Below are positions 1 to 7,429 of a stretch of DNA of 38,060 nucleotides, one piece after another. The notes beneath the pieces are model-generated. The model searched no databases and was not told where the DNA came from. It was given only the letters and a program-made list of their open reading frames with translations. Where the stretch lies: the NCBI GenBank assembly GCA_002771135.1, contig PCXO01000005.1, forward strand, positions 1 to 38,060, in the 5' to 3' direction. This DNA comes from Candidatus Yanofskybacteria bacterium CG10_big_fil_rev_8_21_14_0_10_46_23. GTDB lineage: Bacteria; Patescibacteriota; Minisyncoccia; 2-02-FULL-40-12; IGHO2-12-FULL-4. A program made the translations under genes and the position numbers. Numbering within the stretch: position 1 is the stretch's first letter; the number at the start of each line of letters is the position of its first letter.

Positions 1-593
1 GGGATCGGCCACTCCCGCCCTTGGGCGACTAAGCTTTCAAGATGAAAATATTGTGCCTCCAGATCAATTGCCGGGGCTATCGCGTAGGCGCCCTTGAATA
101 GATCGGGGTTTCGCAAGGCCACCCCCAAAGCGCCGATCGCCCCATGAGAGCCTCCGGCTAAAAATCGATCAAGCTGGACGCCCAGAAGCGCCTCAACTCG
201 AGCAATCGCATCCAACACGTCCGTTTCCCCCGTGGGAGAGAACGGCGTATCAATATAGAAGGTGTGACCGAATCCCGACCCCATCTGGCGGGGCTCAAAA
301 AACAATATTGCTACCCCTTGAATCTGGGGTAGGACTGGGAAAAAGCTTTCACCCCAGCGCCATCTGGCGCCCGGTTCACTATAACCCGCCGGAAGCCAGA
401 CCAGCAGGCTGTGAATTGCCGGGCCCTCGGGCCGAAAATAGACAAAGGGCCGAATCTGGCCGTCAACTGAGGAGACAAAAAACTCCTCCTCAATTTGGCC
501 AAATTGGCTAAATTTCTCGCGCATCTCCGCCTCTTGGCTCAGAAGAAGCTTGGGCCAGAAAAGGAGGGCGACCAAAACGATTATTCTCCGCAT
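1..593 (-). CDS. Secreted alpha/beta-hydrolase (esterase-like), C-terminus beyond window edge
   Basis: My own minus-strand translation reads open from an ATG at 593 to the window edge; the ORF track misses it because it is cut. The protein starts MRRIIVLVALLFWPKLLLSQ, a hydrophobic signal peptide. About residues 40-75 (SVDGQIRPFVYFRPEG, then LVWLPAGY) look like the first strands of an alpha/beta-hydrolase fold as in feruloyl-esterase or prolyl-oligopeptidase-like enzymes, and near residue 148 GGSHG is a GxSxG nucleophile elbow. The catalytic Asp and His would lie outside the window. It has a Shine-Dalgarno-like AAAGGA 5 nt before the ATG, unlike most single genes here, which look leaderless. 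It is divergent from the next gene. Substrate is unknown. Family assignment rests on the elbow motif and the signal peptide. Confidence 0.75.
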   Translation of the reverse strand, partial: MRRIIVLVALLFWPKLLLSQEAEMREKFSQFGQIEEEFFVSSVDGQIRPFVYFRPEGPAIHSLLVWLPAGYSEPGARWRWGESFFPVLPQIQGVAILFFEPRQMGSGFGHTFYIDTPFSPTGETDVLDAIARVEALLGVQLDRFLAGGSHGAIGALGVALRNPDLFKGAYAIAPAIDLEAQYFHLESLVAQGREWPI

Positions 594-687
594 GTTGTTC
601 CTTTCTAGCCAGCGGGCCAGGTGACAGTTTTTTGGATTTTCAATATACTAGTTTCAAATTATAAATATATCTAGATAATGTCAATTA

Positions 688-1059
688 ATGGATTTTAAGA
701 AACCGGAGAATAATGCTAAATATTACTGGACCCGGCATTCTTTAATGAAAATGCAGTTTTATGGTCTTTCGGCGAGCCGAGTGATTCGAATCTTGCGTCA
801 CCCCAAAAGAATCGAAAAGGGGATTGCTCCCAAGACTGTCGCCGGCATGCAACCGGCCGGTTCGAAAAAAAATCCCATGGAGATTTGGGTCATGTATCAG
901 GAGCGAGGCCAAAAAAACAAAAAGAAGGACATTTTTAATCCTGACCAGAAAGTTATTATCTCCGCTTGGCGTTATCCGGGGGTTAGCCCGAAAAATAAGC
1001 CGATTAAGATTCCCGATGAGGTTTTAATTGATTTAGAATCAGCTTTGCAAGAAGTTTGA
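688..1059 (+). CDS. Small basic protein, possibly DUF4258/BrnT-like fold
   Basis: This 123-residue cytoplasmic protein has the pattern WTRHSLMKMQFYGLSASRVI near its N-terminus, then LRHPKRIEKGI, WVMYQE and VIISAWRYPG. The order (His-containing first helix, a second helix, then beta strands ending in a hydrophobic strand) resembles DUF4258-like proteins of the RelE/BrnT toxin fold, but I see no diagnostic catalytic motif and no partner antitoxin gene. It lies 95 nt from the divergent hydrolase and 23 nt before the cyclophilin gene. A -10-like GATAAT ends 8 nt before the ATG, which suggests a leaderless mRNA. Treat it as a hypothetical protein; the fold similarity is a guess from sequence pattern. 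Confidence 0.7.
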   Translation: MDFKKPENNAKYYWTRHSLMKMQFYGLSASRVIRILRHPKRIEKGIAPKTVAGMQPAGSKKNPMEIWVMYQERGQKNKKKDIFNPDQKVIISAWRYPGVSPKNKPIKIPDEVLIDLESALQEV

Positions 1060-1073
1060 TAATCGGTTAGAAT
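1045..1073 (+). promoter_or_regulatory. Promoter of the cyclophilin gene, leaderless arrangement
   Basis: TTGCAA (1045-1050), 17-nt spacer and TAGAAT (1068-1073) lie inside and just after the end of the preceding gene. The ATG follows the -10 box by 9 nt, so the transcript probably starts at or next to the start codon. Confidence 0.55.
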
Positions 1074-1082
1074 AGCGACACA

Positions 1083-1823
1083 ATGAAAGCTTTAATTGTT
1101 ATTATCCTTGTTGCCATTGCCGTGACGGCCAGTTGGCTTTTGGTTCGGGATCAAAACACGGCAAAAAATATTATCGCCGAAGGGGGACTGAATCTTTCCA
1201 TAACGCCTTCCACTCAACCTAATAATTCCCCTGACCCCAATATGACCAACTCCAATCCCGACTCCGAGGCCGTGACCAATCCCGAAGATCTTCCCGAAAC
1301 GATAAAAGCGACGATTCGAACCAAGGTGGGTTCGATTACGCTGGACCTTTATCCGCAAGTTGCCCCTAAAACCGTGGCTAACTTTTTAAATTTGGCCAGC
1401 ACCGATTTTTACGCTGGGACGACCTTTCATCGCGTCGTCTCCGGATTTGTGATCCAAGGCGGTGACCCGCTTTCCAAAGATGCGGATCCTTCAAATGACG
1501 GAACCGGTGGTCCGGGCTATGTGTTTGAAGACGAGATAAACCCGCAGTCGCTTGGCCTAAGCGCTAGTCAGATTGCTCAACTTGAAGCCAGCGGTTATGT
1601 TTATGACGGGTCGCTGGAGTCAATCCCGATGAAAGCCGGGGTTATCGCCATGGCCAACTCGGGACCAAACACCAACGGAAGTCAATTTTTTATCGTTACC
1701 GAGAAAGATCAGCCCCACCTCGACGGTCGGCATACCGTTTTCGGACGAGTCACCGCCGGCCTAGATGTTGCTCGAGCGATTCAACAAGGTGAGGTTATTC
1801 AAGCAATCGAGGTCAGTCTTTAG
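1083..1823 (+). CDS. Peptidyl-prolyl cis-trans isomerase, cyclophilin type, membrane-anchored or secreted
   Basis: The 246-residue protein has an N-terminal hydrophobic segment (about residues 2-21), a Thr/Asn/Pro-rich linker to about 75, and a cyclophilin domain to the end. Visible hallmarks are FHRVVSGFVIQGGDP (about 115-129, including the catalytic Arg and the Gln of the active site), MANSGPNTNGSQFFI (about 190-204) and HLDGRHTVFGRV (about 211-222). An insertion between the GGDP and MAN blocks is typical of bacterial cyclophilins with extended loops. It should catalyse Xaa-Pro isomerisation in extracytoplasmic proteins, a folding role that fits secDF and the exported proteases in the same window. 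Repeat copy 1 follows 19 nt after the stop. Confidence 0.93.
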   Translation: MKALIVIILVAIAVTASWLLVRDQNTAKNIIAEGGLNLSITPSTQPNNSPDPNMTNSNPDSEAVTNPEDLPETIKATIRTKVGSITLDLYPQVAPKTVANFLNLASTDFYAGTTFHRVVSGFVIQGGDPLSKDADPSNDGTGGPGYVFEDEINPQSLGLSASQIAQLEASGYVYDGSLESIPMKAGVIAMANSGPNTNGSQFFIVTEKDQPHLDGRHTVFGRVTAGLDVARAIQQGEVIQAIEVSL

Positions 1824-1842
1824 GGGCAAATGTAAGATGTAA

Positions 1843-1976
1843 TCATTAAAAGTTCTAATCAAGAAACCGTATCGCCTGTGGATTGCATGGTCCGCCTTGG
1901 GCGGAATCCATAGGCGATACGGAATGAACAAAACTCGCTGGGTTTTGAAATGTTTTCGGATTAGAACTTTTAGTGA
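1843..1976 (+). repeat. Structured intergenic element, copy 1
   Basis: Outer stem P1 is an 18-nt arm at 1843-1860 pairing with 1959-1976. Stem P2 is CCGTATCGCCTGTGGATT (1867-1884) with AATCCATAGGCGATACGG (1905-1922), one G-U pair. Inside P2 is GCATGG followed by a short CCGCC/GCGG hairpin. Stem P3 is CAAAAC/GTTTTG (1929-1934, 1942-1947) capped by TCGCTGG (1935-1941). Four other copies in the window keep the loops and change the stems. It sits between the cyclophilin and nuclease genes. The ORF-track start of the nuclease at 1897 lies inside it and is not used. Confidence 0.85.
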
Positions 1977-2012
1977 GAGAGGTCTCCGCCAAGGGGGCTT
2001 TTCTTTTTGTGT

Positions 2013-2018
2013 TATAAT
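2013..2018 (+). promoter_or_regulatory. Extended -10 box (TGTTATAAT) of the nuclease gene
   Basis: TATAAT preceded by TGT ends 7 nt before the ATG at 2026. This decides the start: the longer ORF-track version begins inside the repeat element upstream of the promoter. Confidence 0.6.
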
Positions 2019-2025
2019 TTTGACA

Positions 2026-3501
2026 ATGATGGAGAGTAAAAATCAAGCCGTCGGGAAAATCACCGGCGAACATTTCTATAAATTTTTCCAGTGTCCGCAC
2101 TGGCTCTGGTACGATGTCTACGGCGAGGCCAAAAAACGCAAAGAGATTCCTCCGATTGTCGAGATGGTTCAGCGGGGCAAGGTGAAAGATGAGAAAAGAG
2201 CTCTCGGCAACTTTCCTTTTGAAGAAATCAGTCCGGAAGCTTACAAGGATTTAGATGAAGCCTTTTTGGCTACGGTGGAGCTGATGCGCCAAGGAAAAAA
2301 CATTTATCGGGGGGTTTTGCTTCATGAGAACTGGGCGGGGACCCCTGACTTGCTAGAGGCCCGTTCGGTAGCCGAACTGGGTACGGGCGTCCGCTCTCGT
2401 TTCGGAGATTATTATTATGTCGCCTATGATATCAGCAACAATCCGTTTATTTCCTATGGTCAGAAATTTCAGCTCGTTTTTTATAGCGTCATCCTAAATG
2501 AAATTCAGGGGATTCAGCCCAGACAAGCTTTCACCATAAATGTTGATGGTGAGACCCAGTCGTTCTTCGTTGATGACTATGTTGATCAGCTCCATATCGC
2601 CAAAGACGATATCGTGGATATTTTAGAAGGCAAAAAATTGGCCCCCTTCTTAAAGAGTGGCTGTAAGTCGAGCCCGTGGTTTGCTCTTTGTGAAGACGAG
2701 GCCCAAAGTTGCAACGATGTCTCATTAATTTATCGGCTCTCCCAGATGGAACAGCGCCTTTTTTATGATATTGGGATAAGAACAATTGAAGATCTAGCCA
2801 AGTCGAATATCGAAGAAGTTTATCGAGAATTGCCTAATTTGAATTTTGATCGTTTGGCGCACCATCACCTTCAGGCCCAAGCCTTGGCCAAAAATGAGTC
2901 CATCGTTTTAAGACAGTCGGAATTTCCCAAAGTTCGGCAGGAGATTTATTTTGACATTGAAAGTGATCCGACCGAGGGCATTGATTATCTTTTCGGGATT
3001 TATATAAACGAGGTTAAAACGGGAAGCGGGGAATATAAATATTTTTTTGCTGATGGCAAAGAGGATGAAAAACGAGCTTGGCAGGAGTTTGTCGACTTTG
3101 TCGACAAACTAGAGGATTTTGTTATTTACCACTACGCGCTGTATGAACAACTGGTCTTCACCAAACTGGCCCGACGCTACGGTACCCCGTGGCGGGTAGT
3201 TCGAAAATTTAAAGATAACGCCATTGATCTTCTTCGCTCCACCACGGAGGCGGTGGTTTTGCCTCTCTATTTCTACAGCTTGAAAGATGTTGGTCGATAC
3301 ATTGGCCATGAGTGGACGGCCAAAGATGCCGGGGGAGCCGAGTCTGTCGTTTGGTATAATGATTGGCAGGCGAGCAAGAGTAAAAAAATTTTTGACAAGA
3401 TTATTCAATATAATAAAGATGATGTTCTGGCAACGAAAGTCTTAAAAGAATGGTTGGAGCTTCAAAAGCCCCGAGAAAGCCATGAGCAATTGCCGGATTA
3501 A
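2026..3501 (+). CDS. TM0106-family RecB-like nuclease with C-terminal RNase H-like domain
   Basis: With the start at 2026 the protein has 492 residues. The N-terminal half looks like a Cas4/RecB-type PD-(D/E)XK nuclease: Cys23 in FFQCPHWLWYD plus a three-Cys cluster in GCKSSPWFALCEDEAQSC (about 210-227) would hold a 4Fe-4S cluster, the usual arrangement in Cas4/AddB relatives. The C-terminal half (from about 305) is an RNase H-like exonuclease fold (YprB type) with IYFDIESDP carrying the first acidic pair, FVIYHYALYE in the middle and YNKDDVLAT near the end as the last acidic motif. Together these match the TM0106 family of putative nucleases. It is probably a single-strand DNA or RNA nuclease in repair; no CRISPR genes or array are nearby, so a Cas role is not supported. 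Confidence 0.85.
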   Translation: MMESKNQAVGKITGEHFYKFFQCPHWLWYDVYGEAKKRKEIPPIVEMVQRGKVKDEKRALGNFPFEEISPEAYKDLDEAFLATVELMRQGKNIYRGVLLHENWAGTPDLLEARSVAELGTGVRSRFGDYYYVAYDISNNPFISYGQKFQLVFYSVILNEIQGIQPRQAFTINVDGETQSFFVDDYVDQLHIAKDDIVDILEGKKLAPFLKSGCKSSPWFALCEDEAQSCNDVSLIYRLSQMEQRLFYDIGIRTIEDLAKSNIEEVYRELPNLNFDRLAHHHLQAQALAKNESIVLRQSEFPKVRQEIYFDIESDPTEGIDYLFGIYINEVKTGSGEYKYFFADGKEDEKRAWQEFVDFVDKLEDFVIYHYALYEQLVFTKLARRYGTPWRVVRKFKDNAIDLLRSTTEAVVLPLYFYSLKDVGRYIGHEWTAKDAGGAESVVWYNDWQASKSKKIFDKIIQYNKDDVLATKVLKEWLELQKPRESHEQLPD

Positions 3502-3512
3502 AACGTCTTTTG

Positions 3513-3541
3513 TTTACTTATTTTATATTTCGTGTTAGGAT
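3513..3541 (+). promoter_or_regulatory. Promoter of the Met-rich small protein gene
   Basis: TTTACT (3513-3518), 17 nt, then TAGGAT (3536-3541) preceded by TGT (extended -10). It predicts a leader of about 55 nt before the ATG at 3605, one of the few genes here with a real 5' UTR. Confidence 0.45.
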
Positions 3542-3604
3542 GGGTCACAAGCTTAAAGAGGAGTGTAGGGCTTGAGGCTTTATGTTTCTCAATGACTTAA
3601 AAAT

Positions 3605-3832
3605 ATGGAAGGAATAGAAAACAACGACATGAACATGCCCGAGAAGAAAGACGGGGGCATGGAAACTCCCATGAACCCAAACATGCCCGAGGGTTCTGTG
3701 GAAGAAAAGGAAAAGAAAAAGACTCCCGCTATGGGGATGCCCGCCGACATGGATGAAGATTCAGAGGAGGATGAAAATCCCTCAGGAACTCCGAACATGG
3801 ATGGAGAGGCCAAGCCGGAAGCTGGAATGTAA
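3605..3832 (+). CDS. Small acidic Met/Pro-rich low-complexity protein
   Basis: The 75-residue product is almost entirely Met, Glu, Asp, Pro, Gly, Asn and Lys, with repeated NMP, GMP and NMD units and no hydrophobic core, Cys or His. It should be intrinsically disordered. It has its own plausible promoter and a strong intrinsic terminator just after the stop, so it is a separate transcription unit, which supports it being a real gene. A second Met/Asp/Ser-rich protein with a membrane anchor lies at 35428-35703. Function is unknown; metal binding through methionines is only a guess. Confidence 0.65.
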   Translation: MEGIENNDMNMPEKKDGGMETPMNPNMPEGSVEEKEKKKTPAMGMPADMDEDSEEDENPSGTPNMDGEAKPEAGM

Positions 3833-3849
3833 TCAGCTTTTCTCAAATC

Positions 3850-3900
3850 AAAAGCCCCGACCCCATTGAATTTTCAGTGGCGGTCGGGGCTTTTGTTTTC
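3850..3900 (+). terminator. Intrinsic terminator after the Met-rich gene
   Basis: AAAAGCCCCGACC pairs with GGTCGGGGCTTTT around an inner CCATTGA/TCAGTGG stem, followed by TTTTGTTTTC. It separates the Met-rich gene from secDF. Confidence 0.9.
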
Positions 3901-3901
3901 A

Positions 3902-3930
3902 TGGACAAAATTAATTTGTTCCGATATAGT
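3902..3930 (+). promoter_or_regulatory. secDF promoter, leaderless arrangement
   Basis: TGGACA (3902-3907), exactly 17 nt, TATAGT (3925-3930); the ATG of secD starts 7 nt later at 3938. The position of this promoter rules out the ORF-track start at 3866, which would lie in the preceding terminator. Confidence 0.65.
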
Positions 3931-3937
3931 TGGACGT

Positions 3938-5218
3938 ATGAAATTTGTGGCGATCTTAATCGGGGGGGTCCTCTTGGCCGGATTGGTTTATCCGCTTCCA
4001 GTTTTGGACTCTTTTCTTCCGCAGACTCCTTTTCGCTTGGGCCTCGATCTTCTAGGGGGGACCCATTTGGTTTATGAAGCCGATCTGACTCTCTCGGCCG
4101 ATCCGGAGCAAGCCATGGCCGGCGTCCGAGATGTTATCGAACGGCGAGTCAACTTCTTTGGCGTGACCGAACCCGTGGTTCAAGTCGAAGGCGAAAACCG
4201 CCTAGTGGTCGAGTTGGCGGGAATTGGCGATATAAATCAAGCTATCGCTTTGATCGGGGAGACCCCCTTTTTGGAGTTTCGAGAGGAAGTCGATCCCCAA
4301 GAGTCCCAAGCGATTCAAGAAGCTCAAGCGGTGGGGCAGAGGTTGGGCGAAGATCCCTTCTTTAAGCCGACGGATCTAACCGGTCGGCACATTCAAAATG
4401 CTCAAGTTAGTTTTCAAAAGCAAGTCGCCATTTCCCCGGAAGTTGTTTTAAATCTGACCGGCGAAGGGGCAACACTTTTTGAGGCGATTACGCAAAGAAA
4501 TCTTGGGAAGCAAATCGCCATCTATCTTGATGGCCAACCGATTAGCGCCCCGGTGGTCCAGTCCGTTATAAATGGTGGGGGTGCGATAATTTCCGGGAAC
4601 TTCACCTTGAATGAGGCCAAAGAGTTAGTCACTCGGCTCAACGCCGGAGCCTTACCCGTTCCAATCAATTTGGTTTCGCAACAGACGGTCGGCGCCTCGT
4701 TGGGGCAGGCCTCGGTCGGGCAGAGTCTCAAGGCCGGTCTTATCGGACTTCTCCTGGTTGCCCTCTATATGATCGTGTTCTACCGTCTTCCCGGTGGGGT
4801 CGCGGTTTTTGCCTTGGCGATTTACACGGTTATTGTTTTGATGATTTATAAGATTTTGCCGGTAACGCTAACTTTAGCCGGGGTGGCGGGCTTCATTCTC
4901 TCTTTGGGGATCGCGGTTGATGCTAATGTCTTGATCTTTGCCCGAATGCGCGAAGAATTAAAATCGGGCCGAGAAATTCGTTCGGCGGTTGAGGAGGGAT
5001 TTCACCGAGCGTGGCATTCAATTCGAGACACGCACGTCACGACGCTAATCGGGGCTATTGGGCTCTATCTGTTCTCGGCCTCAATAGTCAAAGGCTTCGC
5101 CTTGACTTTGGGAATTGGAGTTTTGGTTAGCTTGTTCACGGCCACGGTAGTTACTAAAGAAAGTCTTTTGATTCTTCTAAAGGGGCGACTGGCGAAGGTT
5201 CCGTGGCTTTTTAATTGA
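3938..5218 (+). CDS. secD: Protein translocase subunit SecD
   Basis: SecD is the proton-motive-force-coupled accessory subunit that pulls translocating proteins out of SecYEG. The 426-residue product has TM1 at about 4-20, the conserved FRLGLDLLGGTHLVYE segment after it, a periplasmic-type P1 region ending in the TLNEAKELVTRLNAGALPVP block, and a C-terminal five-helix membrane domain (about 255-420) carrying GIAVDANVLIFARMREEL, the SecD/RND signature. It is shorter than the E. coli protein because P1 is compact, as in many Gram-positives and CPR bacteria. The start is set by the promoter 7 nt upstream. secF follows 4 nt after the stop, so the two form an operon. Confidence 0.97.
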   Translation: MKFVAILIGGVLLAGLVYPLPVLDSFLPQTPFRLGLDLLGGTHLVYEADLTLSADPEQAMAGVRDVIERRVNFFGVTEPVVQVEGENRLVVELAGIGDINQAIALIGETPFLEFREEVDPQESQAIQEAQAVGQRLGEDPFFKPTDLTGRHIQNAQVSFQKQVAISPEVVLNLTGEGATLFEAITQRNLGKQIAIYLDGQPISAPVVQSVINGGGAIISGNFTLNEAKELVTRLNAGALPVPINLVSQQTVGASLGQASVGQSLKAGLIGLLLVALYMIVFYRLPGGVAVFALAIYTVIVLMIYKILPVTLTLAGVAGFILSLGIAVDANVLIFARMREELKSGREIRSAVEEGFHRAWHSIRDTHVTTLIGAIGLYLFSASIVKGFALTLGIGVLVSLFTATVVTKESLLILLKGRLAKVPWLFN

Positions 5219-5222
5219 TAAT

Positions 5223-6125
5223 ATGCGGGGTCAATATAAAATTTTAATAGTTATCTCGGCGATTCTTGTTTTGGTTTCCGCCGGATTAATCGTGGGCTGG
5301 GGGCTTCCTCTGGGGGTTGATTTTAACGGGGGGAGCGTCTTGGAGGTGGAGTATATAAGCGCTCGGCCAACTCGAGATCAAATTGTTCAGAAAATCTCTG
5401 ATTTACAATTTGTCTCCGAATCCTCAATTCAATTAACCCAAGATCGCGGTATTTTAATCCGTTCAAACAACTTGAATGAAATTCAGCACCAAGCCGTCAT
5501 CCAAGCCTTGAGCAGTCTCGGGGAGATTCAAGAAAATCGTTTTGATTCGATCGGCCCAACGATTGGCCAAGAGCTCCGGGTTAAAAGCATTACCGCCCTG
5601 ATCGTTGTCTTCATCGCTATCACAATTTATATTGCGATTGTTTTTCGACGTCTCGGGGCCGTCTTATCTCCTTGGATCCTTGGCGCTTCGGCCTTGGTCG
5701 CGTTGGCCCACGACCTAATCATTACGGGCGGGGTTTTCGCGGCCTTAGGTCATTTTCAGGGTATTGAATTAAATTCTGTCTTCGTGGCGGCGGCGCTGAC
5801 CATTTTAGGTTACTCGGTTTCCGATACGGTCGTTATTTTTGATCGAATTCGAGAGAATGTTCTGCGCTTTGGCGCAAGTAACTTTGGGGAATTGGTCCAC
5901 CAGAGCGTAATACAAACCTTGAGTCGGTCAATCAATACCTCGGTAACGACGCTCCTGCCTTTAATCGCCATTTTCTTTTTTGGCGGAGAGTCAATCCGGC
6001 ACTTTGCCTTGGCCTTGATCGTAGGGGTTAGTTTAGGGACCTATTCTTCAATTTTTGTGGCCGCCCCACTGGTTGCTTGGTGGTCCGCCTCCGCTCCGCT
6101 TCGGCGAGACAAGTCCGCCTCCTGA
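5223..6125 (+). CDS. secF: Protein translocase subunit SecF
   Basis: SecF partners SecD in the translocon. The 300-residue protein starts with a TM helix (about 6-26) followed by GVDFNGGSVLEVEY, the SecF counterpart of the SecD first loop, then a short extracytoplasmic domain and five TM helices from about 120. LGYSVSDTVVIFDRIREN in TM4 is the SecF signature. The protein ends in a short basic tail. It starts 4 nt after secD with no obvious ribosome-binding site, which fits translational coupling. No yajC gene is present beside the pair. Confidence 0.97.
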   Translation: MRGQYKILIVISAILVLVSAGLIVGWGLPLGVDFNGGSVLEVEYISARPTRDQIVQKISDLQFVSESSIQLTQDRGILIRSNNLNEIQHQAVIQALSSLGEIQENRFDSIGPTIGQELRVKSITALIVVFIAITIYIAIVFRRLGAVLSPWILGASALVALAHDLIITGGVFAALGHFQGIELNSVFVAAALTILGYSVSDTVVIFDRIRENVLRFGASNFGELVHQSVIQTLSRSINTSVTTLLPLIAIFFFGGESIRHFALALIVGVSLGTYSSIFVAAPLVAWWSASAPLRRDKSAS

Positions 6126-6153
6126 ACGTGAGAAGTAAATATCCACAATCTTC

Positions 6154-6181
6154 TTGACATTATGTTATATTGTGATATTCT
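6154..6181 (+). promoter_or_regulatory. Promoter of the sigma4/HARE-HTH gene
   Basis: TTGACA (6154-6159) with a 16-nt spacer to TATTCT (6176-6181). Transcription would begin near 6188 and leave a leader of about 85 nt, unusual for this window. The leader contains a small CTACT/AGTAG hairpin (CTACTAACCAGTAG) and no recognised riboswitch motif. Confidence 0.55.
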
Positions 6182-6272
6182 TTGCGAATATAAATAAGCC
6201 CTACTAACCAGTAGAAAAGTTAATAAAATTAGTGCCTTTTAGGGGAAGGCCAGCAAAGGTAGTCTTACCCTT

Positions 6273-7316
6273 ATGACAGTAAAAAATTCAATCAATACAA
6301 AGAGCGTCGTGGCCAAATTACTTTCGGCACTTCCTGATAGAAACCGAGATATTGTCTCTCGGCGTTTTGGTTTAGCTGATGGCCAGAAAGAGACCCTTGA
6401 GTCAATCGGTAAAAGTTATGGCATCACCCGAGAACGGGTTCGTCAGATTGAAGAAGCCTCCCTAACGCAACTCCGAAAAGTAGTCGGTGATTATTCTCAG
6501 ATCAAACCGCATCTTGAGTTAGCCCAGTCCATCTTGGAAGAGCACGGCGGAATCATGAAAGAAGAAGATCTCTTTGAGCAGTTCAGCGGGGTTAGAAAGA
6601 ATAACAGCACTAATGCCGCTCTGGTTATCGCTATGACTTTAGACAATCAATTCAGCAACTCGGGTGATACCGATTCGATGCACTCCTTCTGGGCTTTAAG
6701 TGGTCGGCATATTCAAGAGGCCGGCAAATCGCTCATTTCTTTAGCTAGGGCCCTTGAAAAGACCAAAGAGCCGGTTATGGAGGCTGATTTGCATCAATTT
6801 TACCAGAAAAAGACTAACCAAACGATACATCCTAAAGCCTTGTTAGCGTATGCTTCACTTTCTAAAAGCATTGATAAGAATATCTTTGGTGAGATGGGCC
6901 TGAGTCATTGGCCGGAAATTAATCCTCGAGGAGTCCGAGATAAGGCTTATTTAGTTTTAAAACGAGCCAACAAGCCCCTTCATTTCCGGGAAATTACTGA
7001 GGGGATTAACACTGCCGGCTTTAATAATCGGAAAGCCAATGTTCAGACGGTTCACAATGAGTTAATCAAAGACAAGCGTTTTGTCTTAGTCGGCCGAGGC
7101 ATCTATGCGCTCTCGCAGTGGGGTTATAAATCCGGAACCGTAAAAGATGTTTTGGCCCAGATTCTGACTGAAACCAAGAAGCCAATGACGCGCGATGAGC
7201 TAATTCAAAAAGTTCTCGCGACGCGGTTTGTCAAAGAAAACACAATTTTGTTAAATCTCCAAGACTCTAAATTCAAAAAACTTAGCGATGGTCGCTACAT
7301 TATAAATACGGCCTAG
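6273..7316 (+). CDS. Sigma-70 region 4-like HTH protein fused to winged-helix and HARE-HTH domains
   Basis: Residues about 20-70 (RRFGLADG, then TLESIGKSYGITRERVRQIE) are a textbook sigma-70 region 4 helix-turn-helix that would read a -35 element. There is no region 2, so it cannot act as a normal sigma factor alone. Two winged-helix-like segments follow (about 80-150 and 150-215), then a HARE-HTH domain at about 218-282 (LVLKRANKPLHFREI, then RFVLVGRGIYALSQWGY), the fold found in the RNA polymerase delta subunit RpoE and in several chromatin and restriction proteins. A last wHTH-like unit (about 285-345, MTRDELIQKVL) ends the protein. I infer an RNA polymerase-associated regulator. It is a single-gene unit with its own promoter and terminator. 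Confidence 0.85.
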   Translation: MTVKNSINTKSVVAKLLSALPDRNRDIVSRRFGLADGQKETLESIGKSYGITRERVRQIEEASLTQLRKVVGDYSQIKPHLELAQSILEEHGGIMKEEDLFEQFSGVRKNNSTNAALVIAMTLDNQFSNSGDTDSMHSFWALSGRHIQEAGKSLISLARALEKTKEPVMEADLHQFYQKKTNQTIHPKALLAYASLSKSIDKNIFGEMGLSHWPEINPRGVRDKAYLVLKRANKPLHFREITEGINTAGFNNRKANVQTVHNELIKDKRFVLVGRGIYALSQWGYKSGTVKDVLAQILTETKKPMTRDELIQKVLATRFVKENTILLNLQDSKFKKLSDGRYIINTA

Positions 7317-7336
7317 TTTAGAGAAAGATCTGAACC

Positions 7337-7382
7337 AAACACCCCCGTCCTTCGACAAGCTCAGGGCGGGGGGTTTGTTTTT
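7337..7382 (+). terminator. Intrinsic terminator after the sigma4/HARE gene
   Basis: AAACACCCCCGTCC pairs imperfectly with GGGCGGGGGGTTT and is followed by GTTTTT. The loop is TTCGACAAGCTCAG, a palindromic core I recall as frequent in many bacterial genomes. Confidence 0.85.
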
Positions 7383-7400
7383 AATGTGTAAGGCCTATTA

Positions 7401-7409
7401 TGGTATAAT
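7401..7409 (+). promoter_or_regulatory. Extended -10 (TGGTATAAT) before the DUF8128-like gene
   Basis: TATAAT at 7404-7409 with TGG directly upstream, 20 nt before the ATG at 7430. The same ATTATGGTATAAT string precedes the gene at 18211. Confidence 0.5.
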
Positions 7410-7429
7410 ATATAGAGATTTATTGGAAT

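Noticed and set aside
1897-2025. N-terminal extension of the nuclease ORF
   Set aside because: It translates the repeat element and lies upstream of the TATAAT box 7 nt before the ATG at 2026.
1855-2100. 81-residue minus-strand ORF
   Set aside because: It is the antisense of repeat copy 1 plus the 5' end of the nuclease gene; no promoter or start signal.
2026-3501. TM0106-like nuclease as a Cas4 of a CRISPR system
   Set aside because: There is no cas1, cas2 or array; the C-terminal RNase H-like domain fits TM0106 proteins, not Cas4.
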